This document shows, piece after piece, positions 36,641 through 48,800 of a stretch of 64,000 bases of DNA. Source of the DNA: Floccularia luteovirens (taxonomy: Eukaryota; Basidiomycota; Agaricomycetes; Agaricales; Squamanitaceae); contig VSJF01000012.1 of the NCBI GenBank assembly GCA_009739215.1, positions 186,001-250,000 of the forward strand, given 5' to 3'. Under the pieces are notes generated by a model. It was not told the origin of the DNA, ran no database searches, and was given only the letters and a program-made list of their open reading frames with translations. Position numbers and translations under genes: made by a program. The stretch's first letter is position 1; every line of letters starts with the position of its first letter.

Positions 36641-38117
36641 AAAGAAGGAACGTCAAGCCATTGACAGCGTACCATCCAATCCATAATACTACAATACTTT
36701 CTCCAAATTGTATGTACTATGAGTCCGCATCATATGCACGCATCTACATGTGCAACATACACCAGAATGCGTCTGACCATAAGTAACGACAACGCAACTC
36801 CAGTGCTTGATGAGTTTCAATGCACTGCCTCAAATTTAATAATCCCCATTAATCGACCAGCTTGTAAAGCCCGGCATCTGTTATCAATCTAAGCTACATA
36901 ATTGAGGAGTCGTATGGTACACAGATGGCACGCCCTTTCATAATTCTCAAAAGGATTGGACTGCTCAGTTTCAAGACCTCTCCAAAATGTTCAATACTGA
37001 GTGCCTCCACCTCCGTGCAATCAAACCAGGGTGATCGCTTGCTTGATCTGTACCACAATTCCACTATAACTCCTCTCATATGCAACGATTATGTAGTGTC
37101 ACGTAATGCTCAATACGGAGAACAATTGTATAGTCCCGCTGAAACCGCTTCTCATATTCACACCTTTATGGGTTTTATTGGCGTTATAGGACCACCTGAC
37201 CCAATGAATCATCCTGGATCACTAGCAATCGTAATTACTTCCAGAATTTTTGGGGAAAGGATACGGTAAGGAACCATTAGACTTTGTCGTCGATTATTCC
37301 TTTGGAGAGCTCGAACTCAGGCTGTACGCGGCGGAGGTGGCGATAACAACGAGTTAAATTGTGAAAGAAACTTGATTCCACTTCCCACTTTGATCTCCGA
37401 GAGAGCTGTCCCTATGGTCCAAGGCCACGATTTCAGGTCAGGGTTTTGCATAAAATATTGTACATCCGCTCAAAACGCTCGGCGTCGGTGATAAACAAAA
37501 CTTCGTAGTGTCGTTATAGGTGTCATCTAATGAGTGTAGTATAAATGCAATCAGGTCACTGATATCTAACCACATCTTCGAAAACATAAAAATGCTCACT
37601 CCTGCTAAACTTATATCGGGTAGCGCTTTCAGGGTTTGAGCACCTGCACAAATGAAGCTTATACGCGTCCTCCTATCCTCCTGAACCCCTGACCGAGTTA
37701 GCTGGCCTATCTGTACAGTGGTCCGCGGCAACAGGACATGCCTTCATCCAAGATGTTTTCTGGTAGTATCCATTTAGCTTCTGCATATCAGATCTAATTG
37801 CAATATCGGCAGTTGGCATGCAGTGGTATTTCTGAAATTTTACGGGAACTATCGCTCATATTCGACATGGGACAATGTTTTATAAGTGGGCTCAAATAGA
37901 ATGTGTAAGGGCTGCGCGATGGAAACATACTTTACTTGAATTACGTGAGAAGGCTTGTCAACCTTCCGTCCTAAAGTGGGCTGTTGCAGCGGGTGATGAG
38001 CGCGCTTAGCGCGTAATAACATATTCTGTTGCAAGTTGTAATTACATAATTTCGTAATTTTTGAAAGTCCGAATAGTATTCAAAGATGTCGCAAGTCAGA
38101 AAACACATTCTGTTCAA
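36641..38117. other. Intergenic, unresolved ORFs
   Basis: The minus strand has open stretches at 36894-37085 and 37438-37731, and the plus strand one at 36925-37269. Their composition could be coding, but I find no domain and no consistent splicing, so I leave them uncalled. The right end is the SEN54 promoter. Confidence 0.35.
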
Positions 38118-39725
38118 ATGGACGAATCACTCGAAATTCCAAATGTGCTATCCGTCAAACCTGCTTCCGGTGGTGCCGACGGAAATGTGGAAGAAGTTGA
38201 GGATTCCTCGGGTGAAGAGGATGGTGGACTCGATTGGACAAAATTGTACACATCTTCATGAATTATTATGACTGTTCTTTCCTTGATCTCTTAGAACAGA
38301 CCTGGAGCTTCGCGTCCTGTCATCCCAAAAAGAGGTGAAAAGGAATTCGAACCACGAGCAAATGGGGGTACAAACCTACAGATCCATGTTTTGGACCGCT
38401 CAAGATCTGCAATGCTAGAAGCATTGAAAGCGAACCGTGCAACATCCAGGTTTTCGGCTTTATATCCACCTCTCTACTCGCTCACTAATTTGATTCATAT
38501 GGGAATAGTAAGGCCATAAGTTATGGGATCTGGTGTCCTGGGATTGCTCGCGTTAATGTGACTGTTGCCCGAGGAATACACTTCTCCAACATGGGGCATT
38601 CGGCACCCAGGAGTACAAGCGCGGAGAAACTGCAGAAAAGGCTCGAACTTCTTCCAGAAGAAGCTATCTATCTCATTGAACGGGGTTCGATGTTCTGTTG
38701 GAAGGAAAACGAAAATAATCCATCAGCAGTTGAGAGTATGGCTGATGTTGCAGGTACACCAATGACCGTACAACAGGCATATGCAGAGATGATTGGCAGA
38801 GAGGGTCTTACCTTAGAGAGGTTTCAAGTTTGTACATTATCTGTTTTGAGTGTCTCCAAATCCTCATTGTTGCGTCAGGTATTTGCATATCTAAAACGTC
38901 TGGGTTATATCGTGACGCGTGCCAAACCCCCATCGTCCTTCTATCCCATTCCACCACCATTCAAGCTGGCCAGTTCTTCTTGGTCGCTGCTTTCTATTTT
39001 CGCATCTTTCAGAACATGGATATCAAGAGTGACGTTGAACTGGTGGAGACCAATCACAATTAGCAGATGGCTTCATCATGACAAAAATCCTGGTTTGCCT
39101 GCTTCGTTATTGTTCATACAACCCCTAATTTATTATCATTCTAGCTTCACTATTTCGTTCCATGAGGTTATTGTCCACCGGGCACGATGTCGTTCTACAT
39201 GCGCAAAATGACAGCATCAGAAAAGAGGAATCTCCATACACCATTTTCTATAATCTCTATAAACCTTCAACCCCATTCAAGAAGTCTGCACCCCCTACTC
39301 CGGATTTTCAAATTGTCGTGATCAAGTATGTAAACATGTAATGGTGCCATCATTCCACATTGATTGTTATTAGTGCGCGGACCACACCCATGCCAACGCT
39401 TTATGAACTGAGTTCTCTATTTGATGACCTTCCCCAACTTCCACCCCCAGTTCCTCGACAGCGGAAACCCGCGCCTGGCCAACTGACCGTGCCAAAGCCC
39501 AAAAATTCTCCTGCGGAAAGTAGTACTAAAATACGACCTTCACTAATTCACCGTCTTTTCCCCTGGGCGTTCAAATCACCCGAAACTCCTACAACTTGGA
39601 AGCCAAATCCCTTCATGATGCTCAAAAATGGTAGGAAAATGGTCATTATTGCTGTTGTTGATGCTGGTAGCATTAGTTTCTATCGTTTTCATCAAGGCGC
39701 TTTTGCAGATTGGCCTATGTTATAA
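38118..39725 (+). CDS. SEN54: tRNA-splicing endonuclease subunit Sen54
   Basis: Sen54 is a structural subunit of the heterotetrameric endonuclease that cuts introns from pre-tRNA. MDESLEIPNVLSVKPASGG starts an acidic N-terminus. Introns at 38246-38299 and 38450-38508 join in phase to give LPGASRPVIPKRGEKEFEP, LDRSRSAMLEALKANRATSS, KAISYGIWCPGIARV, ARGIHFSNMGHS and LLPEEAIYLIERGSMFCWKE, the signature block of the Sen54 N-terminal domain. Further exons give FQVFAYLKRLGYIVTRAKPP and the C-terminal part IVVINARTTPMPTLYELSSL ending HQGAFADWPML. No frame break was found. As expected, the His-Tyr-Lys triad of the catalytic subunits is not evident. Confidence 0.92.
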
Positions 39726-40099
39726 GATGATTATCAATATGTAAATTTTTATCTTGCTTATCTTTCCTCAATTGTATGATACTTTATTCGATAACACTAT
39801 TCGATGTAATGTTCAATTAGGACTTGAACTTAAAGGCCGGGGTCAGCAAAGATATGAATTTCTCACTCTCTGAAAAGGTGACCAGGATAAAGTCAATAAA
39901 GCTTTATTCATAATTCATAATTGGTTCAGCATAAGGATCATTTGCCTGGATCACATGTAGCACAAATCAACCAAAAAATAAACTCTGAACAGCCTAAGAA
40001 AAAGCAATCACCCATTCAATACCAAGACACAGTGAACCAATAAAATCAGATTCTTCATTAACAAACTCATCAATGCATAATTTCCAAAGTATCAAAATC
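39726..40099. other. Intergenic between convergent genes
   Basis: 3' flanks of SEN54 and hydrophobin copy 1. AT-rich, nothing else supported. Confidence 0.5.
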
Positions 40100-40178
40100 C
40101 ATTCAAGTAACAGAGTGCAGATGAATAAAATATTGCCGAGTAATTAAGATGTATAGCAAATATTCTATAACATGGAAT

Positions 40179-40640
40179 TTAGAGGTTGACATTGACGGGA
40201 GTGCAACCAGCAGTGAAAAAGCCATCTGTAAAGAGAATGTCAGAACTATTCCAAAACGAGGTTGTAGAAAGTAGAAATTACTGAATGCGTTGTGTGTGCA
40301 GCAAACGGGTTGCTGGGCACTGTATAAATATGGTGAGCACTGAATTAACTGGGTCGAAGGATTTAGAGACAACTTACCAGCTGTTTCCTGCGGCACCCTG
40401 ATAAGCACCTGCAATGCAATCAAAGCCAACTTGACCAATGCCTGGACCAGCATTGCCTGCTGCACCGAACAAGGTTTCCATAAAGTTTGTGGAGAAGGTG
40501 GAAGCAGATTGGGAACTGTTGCAGCAATAAACCTGGCCGGCGTTACAACTGTTGACAATGTTGCCATCAGCAGATTGAGGAGCGGCTACTGCCATGAGGG
40601 CAAAGGTAGATGCGATGAAGATGGCAGCTTTGGAGAACAT
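40179..40640 (-). CDS. Class I hydrophobin, copy 1
   Basis: Small secreted amphipathic protein that assembles at air-water interfaces and coats aerial hyphae and spores. Three exons give 115 residues. The signal peptide MFSKAAIFIASTFALMAVAA is followed by the eight-cysteine pattern C-x6-CC-x34-C-x12-C-x5-CC-x12-C (CNAGQVYCC, FDCIAGAYQGAAGNSC, AQQPVCCTHNAF, FFTAGCTPVNVNL). The spacing fits class I (33-39 residues between the second and third cysteine groups). Intron positions are the same as in copy 2, and the encoded mature protein appears identical. It is transcribed away from copy 2. Confidence 0.95.
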
Positions 40641-40715
40641 TGTAAGAGGTGGTGATTTGAGTGGTTGAACTGGGATGATTGTTCGACTGAGGGATTATTG
40701 CAGATGTTTCCAGGC

Positions 40716-40722
40716 TTTTATA
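40716..40722 (-). promoter_or_regulatory. TATA box of hydrophobin copy 1
   Basis: TATAAAA on the minus strand, 82 bases from its first base to the ATG, in a context (CCGTATAAAAGCCTGG) shared exactly with copy 2. A strong TATA box suits the high expression usual for hydrophobins. Confidence 0.75.
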
Positions 40723-40920
40723 CGGCTTGAAGCATGAGTGCGAGGCAATATAGAGGTCCAATCTGAGGTCAATGACATAGTGTTGTAAAGTTTTTCGGTC
40801 GCGGTGGAGTATCCTGTAATGAATAAAATTGAATTGAACAATGTTATTTGGGAGTTGACCAAGCCATAAATGAACTAGACCCGACCGAAGTACGTCTCTC
40901 CGTTGACAATACAAATATAG

Positions 40921-41194
40921 AAAATTTCACAACATATGGTGTCAATGAATTTCTTGACGTCAAAAGAAGCCGCATGCAACGGTTAGGAAACGATTTACTG
41001 GTCTGTATATGTAACAGTTAGGAAATAAGTTTTTTACCCGAACACACTGAACTTTAACTATTCCTTATTAGGCAGGAAAGTTGTCAAAAAGGGGATAACC
41101 GCTAAAAACACTGAGAAAACACCAAAACTTTTAATTTGGAGGTCGATTCAAAGGTTGATGTTACCAATACAAATTGCACGCAAGCGAGATATAT
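40921..41194. other. Unique spacer between the inverted hydrophobin arms
   Basis: About 275 bases not shared between the arms. It lies between two divergent promoters and could hold common upstream control elements; none is recognised. Confidence 0.6.
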
Positions 41195-41384
41195 ATTGTC
41201 GACGGTAAGACGTACTCTTGTCGGATCTAGTTCATTTATGGTTTGGTCAACTCCAAAATAACATTGTTCAATTCAATTTTATTCATTACAGGATACTCCA
41301 CCGCGACCGAAAAAGCTTTACAACACTATGTCATTGAGCTGAGATTGGACCTCTATATCGGCTTCGTACTCATGCTTCAAGCCG

Positions 41385-41391
41385 TATAAAA
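41385..41391 (+). promoter_or_regulatory. TATA box of hydrophobin copy 2
   Basis: TATAAAA, 82 bases upstream of the ATG, same context as in copy 1. Confidence 0.75.
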
Positions 41392-41466
41392 GCCTGGAAA
41401 CATCTGCAATAATCCCTCAGTCGAACAATCATCCCAGTTCAACCACTCAAATCACCACCTCTTACA

Positions 41467-41928
41467 ATGTTCTCCAAAGCTGCCATCTTCATCGCATCTA
41501 CCTTTGCCCTCATGGCAGTAGCCGCTCCTCAATCTGCTGATGGCAACATTGTCAACAGCTGTAACGCCGGCCAGGTTTATTGCTGCAACAGTTCCCAATC
41601 TGCTTCCACCTTCTCCACAAACTTCATGGAAACCCTGTTCGGTGCAGCAGGCAATGCTGGTCCAGGCATTGGTCAAGTTGGCTTCGATTGCATTGCAGGT
41701 GCTTATCAGGGTGCCGCAGGAAACAGCTGGTAAGTTGTCTCTAAATCCTTCGATCCAGTTAATTCAGTGCTCACCATATTTATACAGTGCTCAGCAACCC
41801 GTTTGCTGCACACACAACGCATTCAGTAATTTCTACTTTCTACAACCTCGCCTTGGAATGGTTCTGACATTCTCTTTACAGATGGCTTTTTCACTGCTGG
41901 TTGCACTCCGGTCAATGTCAATCTCTAA
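41467..41928 (+). CDS. Class I hydrophobin, copy 2
   Basis: Exons 41467-41729, 41788-41825 and 41882-41928 total 348 nt and code for 115 residues. The first intron splits the fifth cysteine codon (TG|T), and the last junction gives AF|NGFFTAG. Signal peptide and all eight cysteines are as in copy 1, and the deduced protein appears identical, with substitutions between copies mostly in introns and third positions. Identical products with more divergent flanks point to recent duplication or gene conversion. Role: self-assembling hydrophobic coat of hyphae, spores or fruit bodies. Confidence 0.95.
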
Positions 41929-42281
41929 ATTCCAGTAATGGAGCACTCGCATATTATACCTCTTATATAGGATATTTGCTTTACATTTCAATTAGTTGGC
42001 AATATTTTATTTGTCTAGAGCTTGTCACTGGAATGGATCTGTCAATTCTCGAAGAATTTATACTCTACAATTTGCTTGGAATTATTTCTATTTGCGACAA
42101 ATGATGGTGTTTCACAAAAGTTTCAGAACTAAGCATGTCATATATGGTGTCTGAAGATTTCGAGAATTTTGTGGTCATCTCACTGGATAATAAAACCATC
42201 ATATCCAGTACCGTTGGAAATTCATATCACGGTCACTGTAAGATACGTCAGAGCATCATGTTATATTATACTAACATCAAG

Positions 42282-44568
42282 CTACAAAAAAAGGGTGAAA
42301 GGAACGAGCATGTATATTAAATAGTCCAGCCTCGTCGATTTATGAAACTTTGCGGAATTTATTTGAGATTGAGGAGAAGATAGGACAGGAGTGACAGAGA
42401 CTAGAACTGTTGTTGTGGTTGGAGGTACTGTTGTCAAAGAAGCAACAATAGGGACAGTCGGACTTGTGGCCTGTGACGTAGTACTAATAGTGATAGGCGA
42501 AACTGTTATTTGTCCTTCAGCGGCAGCACTAGCAGTTGGGGCGCTCTGAGAAGTCTCTGCAAGAAACAAGCATTACCATGCAGTCAGCAAAATTGATTGG
42601 TATATGCTTAGGATCACGCCATACCTGAAAAATTATTCCCATTCTCTTGTGCATCATGAACACTCTGCTGGAGAAGGTCATCCGCATCCGCAGGAACAGT
42701 CGATAGAAATCCGATCCGAGGAGGGTCTAAAGATGGGTGCGTAAGGTTTCCATAGTAAAAAGCCACGACATTGCTATAAAGGTGGTTGTATGCCTTATTT
42801 TTAGAGACCAAATGCGAAGGGGTATGAAGGCTTACGACTTGAGGAATGGGTCACCCAGGCTCCACCGGAACAAAGAATTCTTCTGTGGGGGGTCCGTTGC
42901 GACAAGTTGATTTGCTGTACAAGTCGTCACATCACCAGCTGAATTTTGCCTGATGAAATCGCGAGGATCGACTGGAAAAATCTGACAGGGCGTTGCTGGT
43001 CAGTAAAAACAGCATACACCGTGGGTGGATACGAAACATACCTTTCCACCTATCTCAAACGCCAAGGTGTGTGGGGTGTTACATGGTAGTAATGGATTTG
43101 AAGTGGGATCATTCACAGACGAAACGGTTGATAAAATAGTGTTGACGACATCCTGCGGACCCCGAATGAGAGAGTTACCCTATCCTAAAATCAGAGAGGG
43201 TTTCCAAGGTAGGTGGAGGCTTAACTTACAGTATCTATGAGCGCTGAAACACGTTTGGAATCTACACCATCTAATGCGGGAATTTGGGAATCGGAGAGCT
43301 TCTGACCATCAATGAAAACAGCGTCTATGTCAATCTCCCAGCGGCTTTAATCAATAGCAGAATGAGACCCAAGTCAGGTTGATGATATGATATGACCTAC
43401 AAAGGATAGAACTGAAAACATATTAGTACCATAGTCGACTTTTGAATAGGATCCATCCATTCACCTCATTTGGAGCGAAGCTGGGAGGTGGAGTCCCTCC
43501 TTCATCTTGTGTGTAGCGTCTGACAGGGACCCACGTAAGGGATGAATTATCGATACCAGGTGGTAATGCCCCAACCGTGAGTGAGCCGGCTCCACTAATG
43601 TCTACAGTATCCCGTTGAAACATAATCTGCCGGAACATAAATCAATATCAACTTCAAACGAAGTAAATGCTTTTTTACGCTGAAAATCGGCTCGGCAAGT
43701 GCTGATGTAGCAGTCATTCTTGTCAATACTGGTCCGTTGTCGTAGATGGAATTGAAGAAGTCGTCGATGTTGACTGACCCTCCCTACAAAAATGGTCAAC
43801 TACGCGAGACTTTTTTTTTCACTGCCAATACTTACATCGGAAGGTAGTAAAGACTCCTGTAGAATGCTAAAATTTTCCGGTTGGCATTCTGAACCTGACC
43901 CACTACTTGCACATACCTTCCAGTTGGAAACCCAAGACCAAGAATACCAGAAAGTCCATCTTGTACAACGCCATTCGATGTATCATCAACAAGAGCGAAT
44001 ATCTGGTTCTCGATAGATATTCCAGCAATTGTTGCTTGGTCCCGACCAACTTTTCCTCGAGCGAAAGTTCCAGTAACCGAGTCACCGTATTGCAGAGTTA
44101 TGGGGTTGTTCCCCACAGGAGTGAATGAAGAGGTGGGGAAACGGGTGGAATTCGAACCACTGCAGGTATTAGTTGTACATTTATCCGAAATGAGCCAGAG
44201 ATCGCTAGATCCAGTGTCTGTGGTTTCGTTGTTGAGAATGTAATCAATGAACGGATATTGGTACACACCTATATTGACTCCTGCAATTGTCGAGCCAATC
44301 TGAATTGGAACTGAGTATGTACTTCCAGTAATATTATGATCAGACTTGGAAAAGCACACATAGAAGAGTTTACTACTCACAAGTCCGAGACATCTCCCAG
44401 TCCAATGGACTGGCTAACACCCGCTCTTTCCTGCACATTGTTGGGTTGCTTTGAAATGGGGATATGCAAAGCACCAGTGCGGCGCATATCCATCGGCAGC
44501 ATCGCAGACCGTACAACGACCTGGAGATGCAGCACTGAGATCAACCATAACAGTGCATTCGAAAGCAT
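42282..44568 (-). CDS. Pepsin-like aspartic protease with Ser/Thr-rich tail and probable GPI anchor
   Basis: Family A1 endopeptidase of the secretory path. MLSNALLWLISVLHLQVVV is a signal peptide. Introns of about 50-60 nt splice in phase, giving FTYSVPIQIGSTIAGVNI|DTGSSDLWLIS, with the first catalytic Asp in a codon split by the intron. Further on come SGILGLGFPTG and VSALIDTGNSLIRGPQ with the second catalytic Asp (DTGN instead of DTGT/S). The C-terminal lobe includes SNVVAFYYGNLTHPSLDPPR. After the catalytic domain lie about 70 Ser/Thr/Pro-rich residues and a final hydrophobic stretch (LDYLIYMLVPFTLFL), the usual layout of cell-surface, GPI-anchored yapsin-like proteases. The gene is divergent from the reductase gene next to it. 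Confidence 0.85.
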
Positions 44569-45838
44569 CAAACTAAACAGGCGCACAGCGCAAGAACAAG
44601 AAAATAAGAAACGAAAGCCCTGGGAATGTGGGGAAGCTTCTGTATGGCTATGAAGACTTTTACTTATATTCTGCCGCAGCTGCCATGGACAACAGACAAT
44701 GATATCATTACATATATAGCAATTATTTCTGATTGATGTGCTACACGCATCGGCTCGTGCCCCCAAATACCAGGGCAACCGGACTCCACCGTGGCTACTA
44801 CCATTTATACTTACACCCGGATCTCCCGGCCCATGACAGCGGTCATTCTCCGTGCTCTCTCTGTCATTTGGACTCTTACTCCTTCACATTTCTTGAATAC
44901 GGCATCACCATCTATTTATCTTGAATACATTCTCAACGCCCATGGCTTCATGCTCAGAACCTCCTGGTTGATTGGTTGTAATAATGGGGTGGTGTAATTA
45001 AAATGCCATCTAAGTAGTGCAACCACAAAAACCCATGGAGGTATCTAGGTAGATTTGGAAACATGTACACTGCTAATCCATAGTAGTACAGTAAGTAACC
45101 CAAAGGGATCAATCGATCATGAGCATTACTTATTATTATGTATCCAGCTACTGATTACTTAACTTTCAAAAAGAAAAGCCTCATGACTCGGGAAGGTCAA
45201 GAAAGCAAGCAAAAGTTAACGTTCACTGTCCACCCATAATCTGCTGCAGCCCAAGCCCAACACGCGGATAACAGTCTGACAGCCTTCGTGGTCATCCCTG
45301 TATAGGGAGACTTGGCAGTGGTTTCAGTGCCTCAACGGGTGAATAACCTGTCAGAAGTTTTTCTCATACGCCTGGTAGTCGCTTCATCAAATTTAATAAT
45401 GCCAGAACCAAGTGAAACATGTTGCTGATTAGAGTCTGGATTTACAGTATGCATTAGATACACTAGTCAGCGATCGAGGCTTGGAACTAGCTTCTGCTGC
45501 ATGAATATCTATGGGTGTAAACACAAGAGCTGGCCGAGCTGACCGAATATCACGTGATAAAGGATCACCATGATTTTTGGGACCAAACCTTCATGTCCTT
45601 CCGAAATCCATCTTAATTAAAGTAAAAGTATTGAAACTGGTTCCTTACTTTCGCTCTTCCCCTGTGTCGTGGTAATGCACGGCGACATGTGGCCATGTGA
45701 GTATAGAAATATATTGGTACAAAATCTCTTACTAATATTATTATTCTGCAATTGCATATAAGTGCCATGCACTAAGCAAGACAATTCGTTATTCACTCGT
45801 TTCATTCATTCCCTCACTCAGCCATTACGCACCACAAC
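44569..45838. promoter_or_regulatory. Divergent promoter region, protease / A-T-R reductase
   Basis: About 1.3 kb between head-to-head genes. ORFs here are short and without domains. No specific binding sites can be assigned. Confidence 0.45.
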
Positions 45839-48800
45839 ATGTCTTGGGGTATGACCAGCAGCCCATTTATTCGTGCTCAGTTGAACTACAACCGCGAAAA
45901 AAAACAATGTGATGCTGTCCATTCTCTTCCTGAACTTATAGAATTCAACGCGAAACATAATCCAAATCACGTCTTTGGACTTCAAACGCGCGTTGCAGAT
46001 ACTCGTCCCTGTCAAATTACCTTCGCTCAGCTCAAATCCGCCGTAGAAGTTGCCGGAGCCTGGCTGGTTGACAAGGGTGCAACGACGGGCAGAATAAGTC
46101 GCGAACACAAAGTTGCACCTGTTGCGTTATTCCTTGGAAGTGATACTACGCTCTATATCTACACTGCTGCGCTGTTACGGATTGGCACACCGGTGAGGAT
46201 TTACTTTGCATGTAAACATCAGGATAAGACCTCAATCTTATAGCCAGGTATTGCTCTTATCTGCACGGTTAGCACCTACAGCGATAGCGCATCTGTTAAA
46301 ACTGGTCCCTCCTAATGCTGCAATAATCAACACCTTAATGGCGCGCTCGTTCAATGAGGCTATCAGAATCTTAAAGGACGATTGTCGAACTATCCCCCAA
46401 ATCTTGACGTCTGCCACCTATGATGATTTCCTCACACCGAATCCTTCCCTGACGAGGGCAAAAATACCTCCAGCATATAAAAACTTCAGATTTCACGACT
46501 TGGATGCTATTATTTTTCATTCTTCTGGAACTACTGGTCTTCCAAAACCAATCTACCATGGCCAATCATTCATGCTTGCTTTCTCTGCATGTCATCGTTT
46601 TGAAGGACAAAACCAAACCTTTGCATGTTGTGTTTCAACTTTGCCATTCTATCATGTATTTTCCTTTTTCATCGTATATGCACGACTACTCTGACAAACA
46701 TTCCAGGCCTTTGGATCATTCCCTCCAGCCTTATCCCTTGGGATTGGGATGCCGTTTGTCTTACTACCAGCATCCGTTATTCCTACAGCGAAATCTACTA
46801 TGGCACTCCTCAAAAGCTCTGGTGCCGCATATATGTTTACAGTACCCTCTATTCTGGAAGATATGACTAAGCTTCCGGATCGAGCTGGTATAAAGGCACT
46901 AAAAGAACTCGAAATAATCTCATTTGGTGGAGCTCCATTGAAAGAAAGTGTTGGCCAGGAACTTACAGCAGAAGGAGTTAACATTCTCAATAACTGGGGT
47001 ATACATCTCTTAGGTTCTAGTCGTTCAAATATTCAATATCTTTTCTAGGTTGTACGGAACTTGGACCTTTGACTTGTTTTGAAAGAGTATCTCATAATTG
47101 GCAATATCTTTCACTAAGAGATGGGTTCCCAGTGCTACCTTTAAATGATGGAAGCGAGACGTACCGCCTTTCAGGCCGGGCTCCGGGATGGAAAGAGACA
47201 TACGTCATGCAAGATCTCCTGGTCCCCCATCCCCATAACCCTGCACTTTTCAAGATCTTGGGACGAGCAGATGATGTGTTGGTCCTTTCGACGGGGGAGA
47301 AACTCAGACCAACTGATATCGAGTCCGTCGTTTCAGAACACCCAGCCGTCAAGAGTGTTTTGGCTTTCGGTGAAGGACGACAGTATCCGGGGCTACTCAT
47401 CGAGCTATCCGCAGATTCTAAACAATACCATTTGGATAACCCACAAAGTGTTGCATCATTGCTTACAAGCTTAGATCCTTACCTGGAACGTGGTAACTCT
47501 CTCACAGATATGCACGCTAAGATTTCGCGGGACATGCTTATTTTTGTCCGCGAAGGAAGTAGTCGACATCTCCTCAGGACAGACAAGGGAAGCCTCATGA
47601 GGTCATCTAATTACAAGGCTTTCGAATCAGAGATCCAAGCCTGTTACTCCAATGTCGGACTTGTCAAAGGTGTTGCTTGTCCTTTATCACATTACACCCT
47701 TCGCGCATCACTCAGGAAAGTGGTCACTAGCCTTACGAATTTCCCCAAGCTGCCAGAAGATGATGATGTCGACTTTTTCGAGGCAGGAATGGATAGTTTG
47801 CAGGCTACATGGTTGCGACGTAGCATTATCAATGAGCTACGCACTACCCATGGATTTTCCAAAGACATTGACATGGACTTCATTTACGAGAACTCGTCCA
47901 TCACAAAACTCTTCGATGCTCTCACCCGATTACTGTCTGATATCGAGGAACAATCACCTGATGTAGAGGCCAGAAGGATAGTTAATATGGAGCAAATGGC
48001 ATTTAAGTACCGTGCAGAATTGCAAAGTTTCAATAATTTACTTGCAAATCCCTCGGTGGCACGGCCAGCAAAGTCGGGAAGTACGATTACTGGAGCAACT
48101 GTTCTCTTAACCGGTTCGACAGGAAGCTTGGGGTGTTTCATCCTCGCCAAATTGGCTGCTGATCCAACTGTATCCAAAGTCATATGCCTCAATCGGCCAT
48201 CATCGAACAACATTAGAACACCTGAAAGGCAGTTGTGCCTCATGATTATGCGTGGAGCTCACATCACTCTCAGTGACTGGAAGAAAGTATCATTTTATGA
48301 AGCTGAACTGAACAAAGTAGACTTCGGACTCGGCGAGGAAATATACCATCAGGTCAGATACTCATTATCCTCAAGAGTGATTCGTCGGACTGATCATATT
48401 CATTCCTTCAAAAGCTCATTGGAGTTACTCATATCATTCACAATGCATGGCCCGTAAACTTTAATCTCAGTCTCTCTTCCTTTGAACCACACGTGAAAGG
48501 GCTGGTCAACCTCATACGTCTTTCTTTGCTGAGCTCTGCTAGTCGTTTATCTGCTACGCAACCCACGCGCATTCTTTTCACGTCCACAGTTGCCGTTACC
48601 GGACTTTACCCCATCCTGAATCCGGATGGTTCACCCCAAATACCAGAAATACCAATGGATGCTCGCAACACCATAAAATGTGGTTATCCAGAGGCTAAGT
48701 GGGTATGCGAGAAACTTATGTTAGATGCCATGGAGCTTTATGGTGGTGAAGGCTCTACATCTACGGACTTGCCGCCTTTCCATGGATCAATCGTTCGCAT

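Larger units (their letters stand above)
40100..40920 (-). repeat. Left arm of inverted duplication (hydrophobin copy 1)
   Basis: About 0.82 kb that reads on the minus strand nearly as the segment 41195-42020 reads on the plus strand. It covers promoter, gene and 3' flank. The upstream part, including TCTAGTTCATTTATGG and ATTGTTCAATTCAATTTTAT, is shared almost base for base. Divergence rises downstream of the stop codons. Confidence 0.92.
41195..42020 (+). repeat. Right arm of inverted duplication (hydrophobin copy 2)
   Basis: Inverted partner of 40100-40920. Small differences are seen, for example AAAAAGCTTTAC against AAAAACTTTAC upstream and an insertion after the stop codon. Confidence 0.92.

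Noticed and set aside
36894..37731. Possible F-box or leucine-rich gene on the minus strand
   Set aside because: Open stretches exist, but I could not join them in phase or identify an F-box; too weak to call.
40921..41194. Mobile element between the hydrophobin arms
   Set aside because: No terminal repeats, target-site duplication or transposase; the arms are explained by gene duplication.
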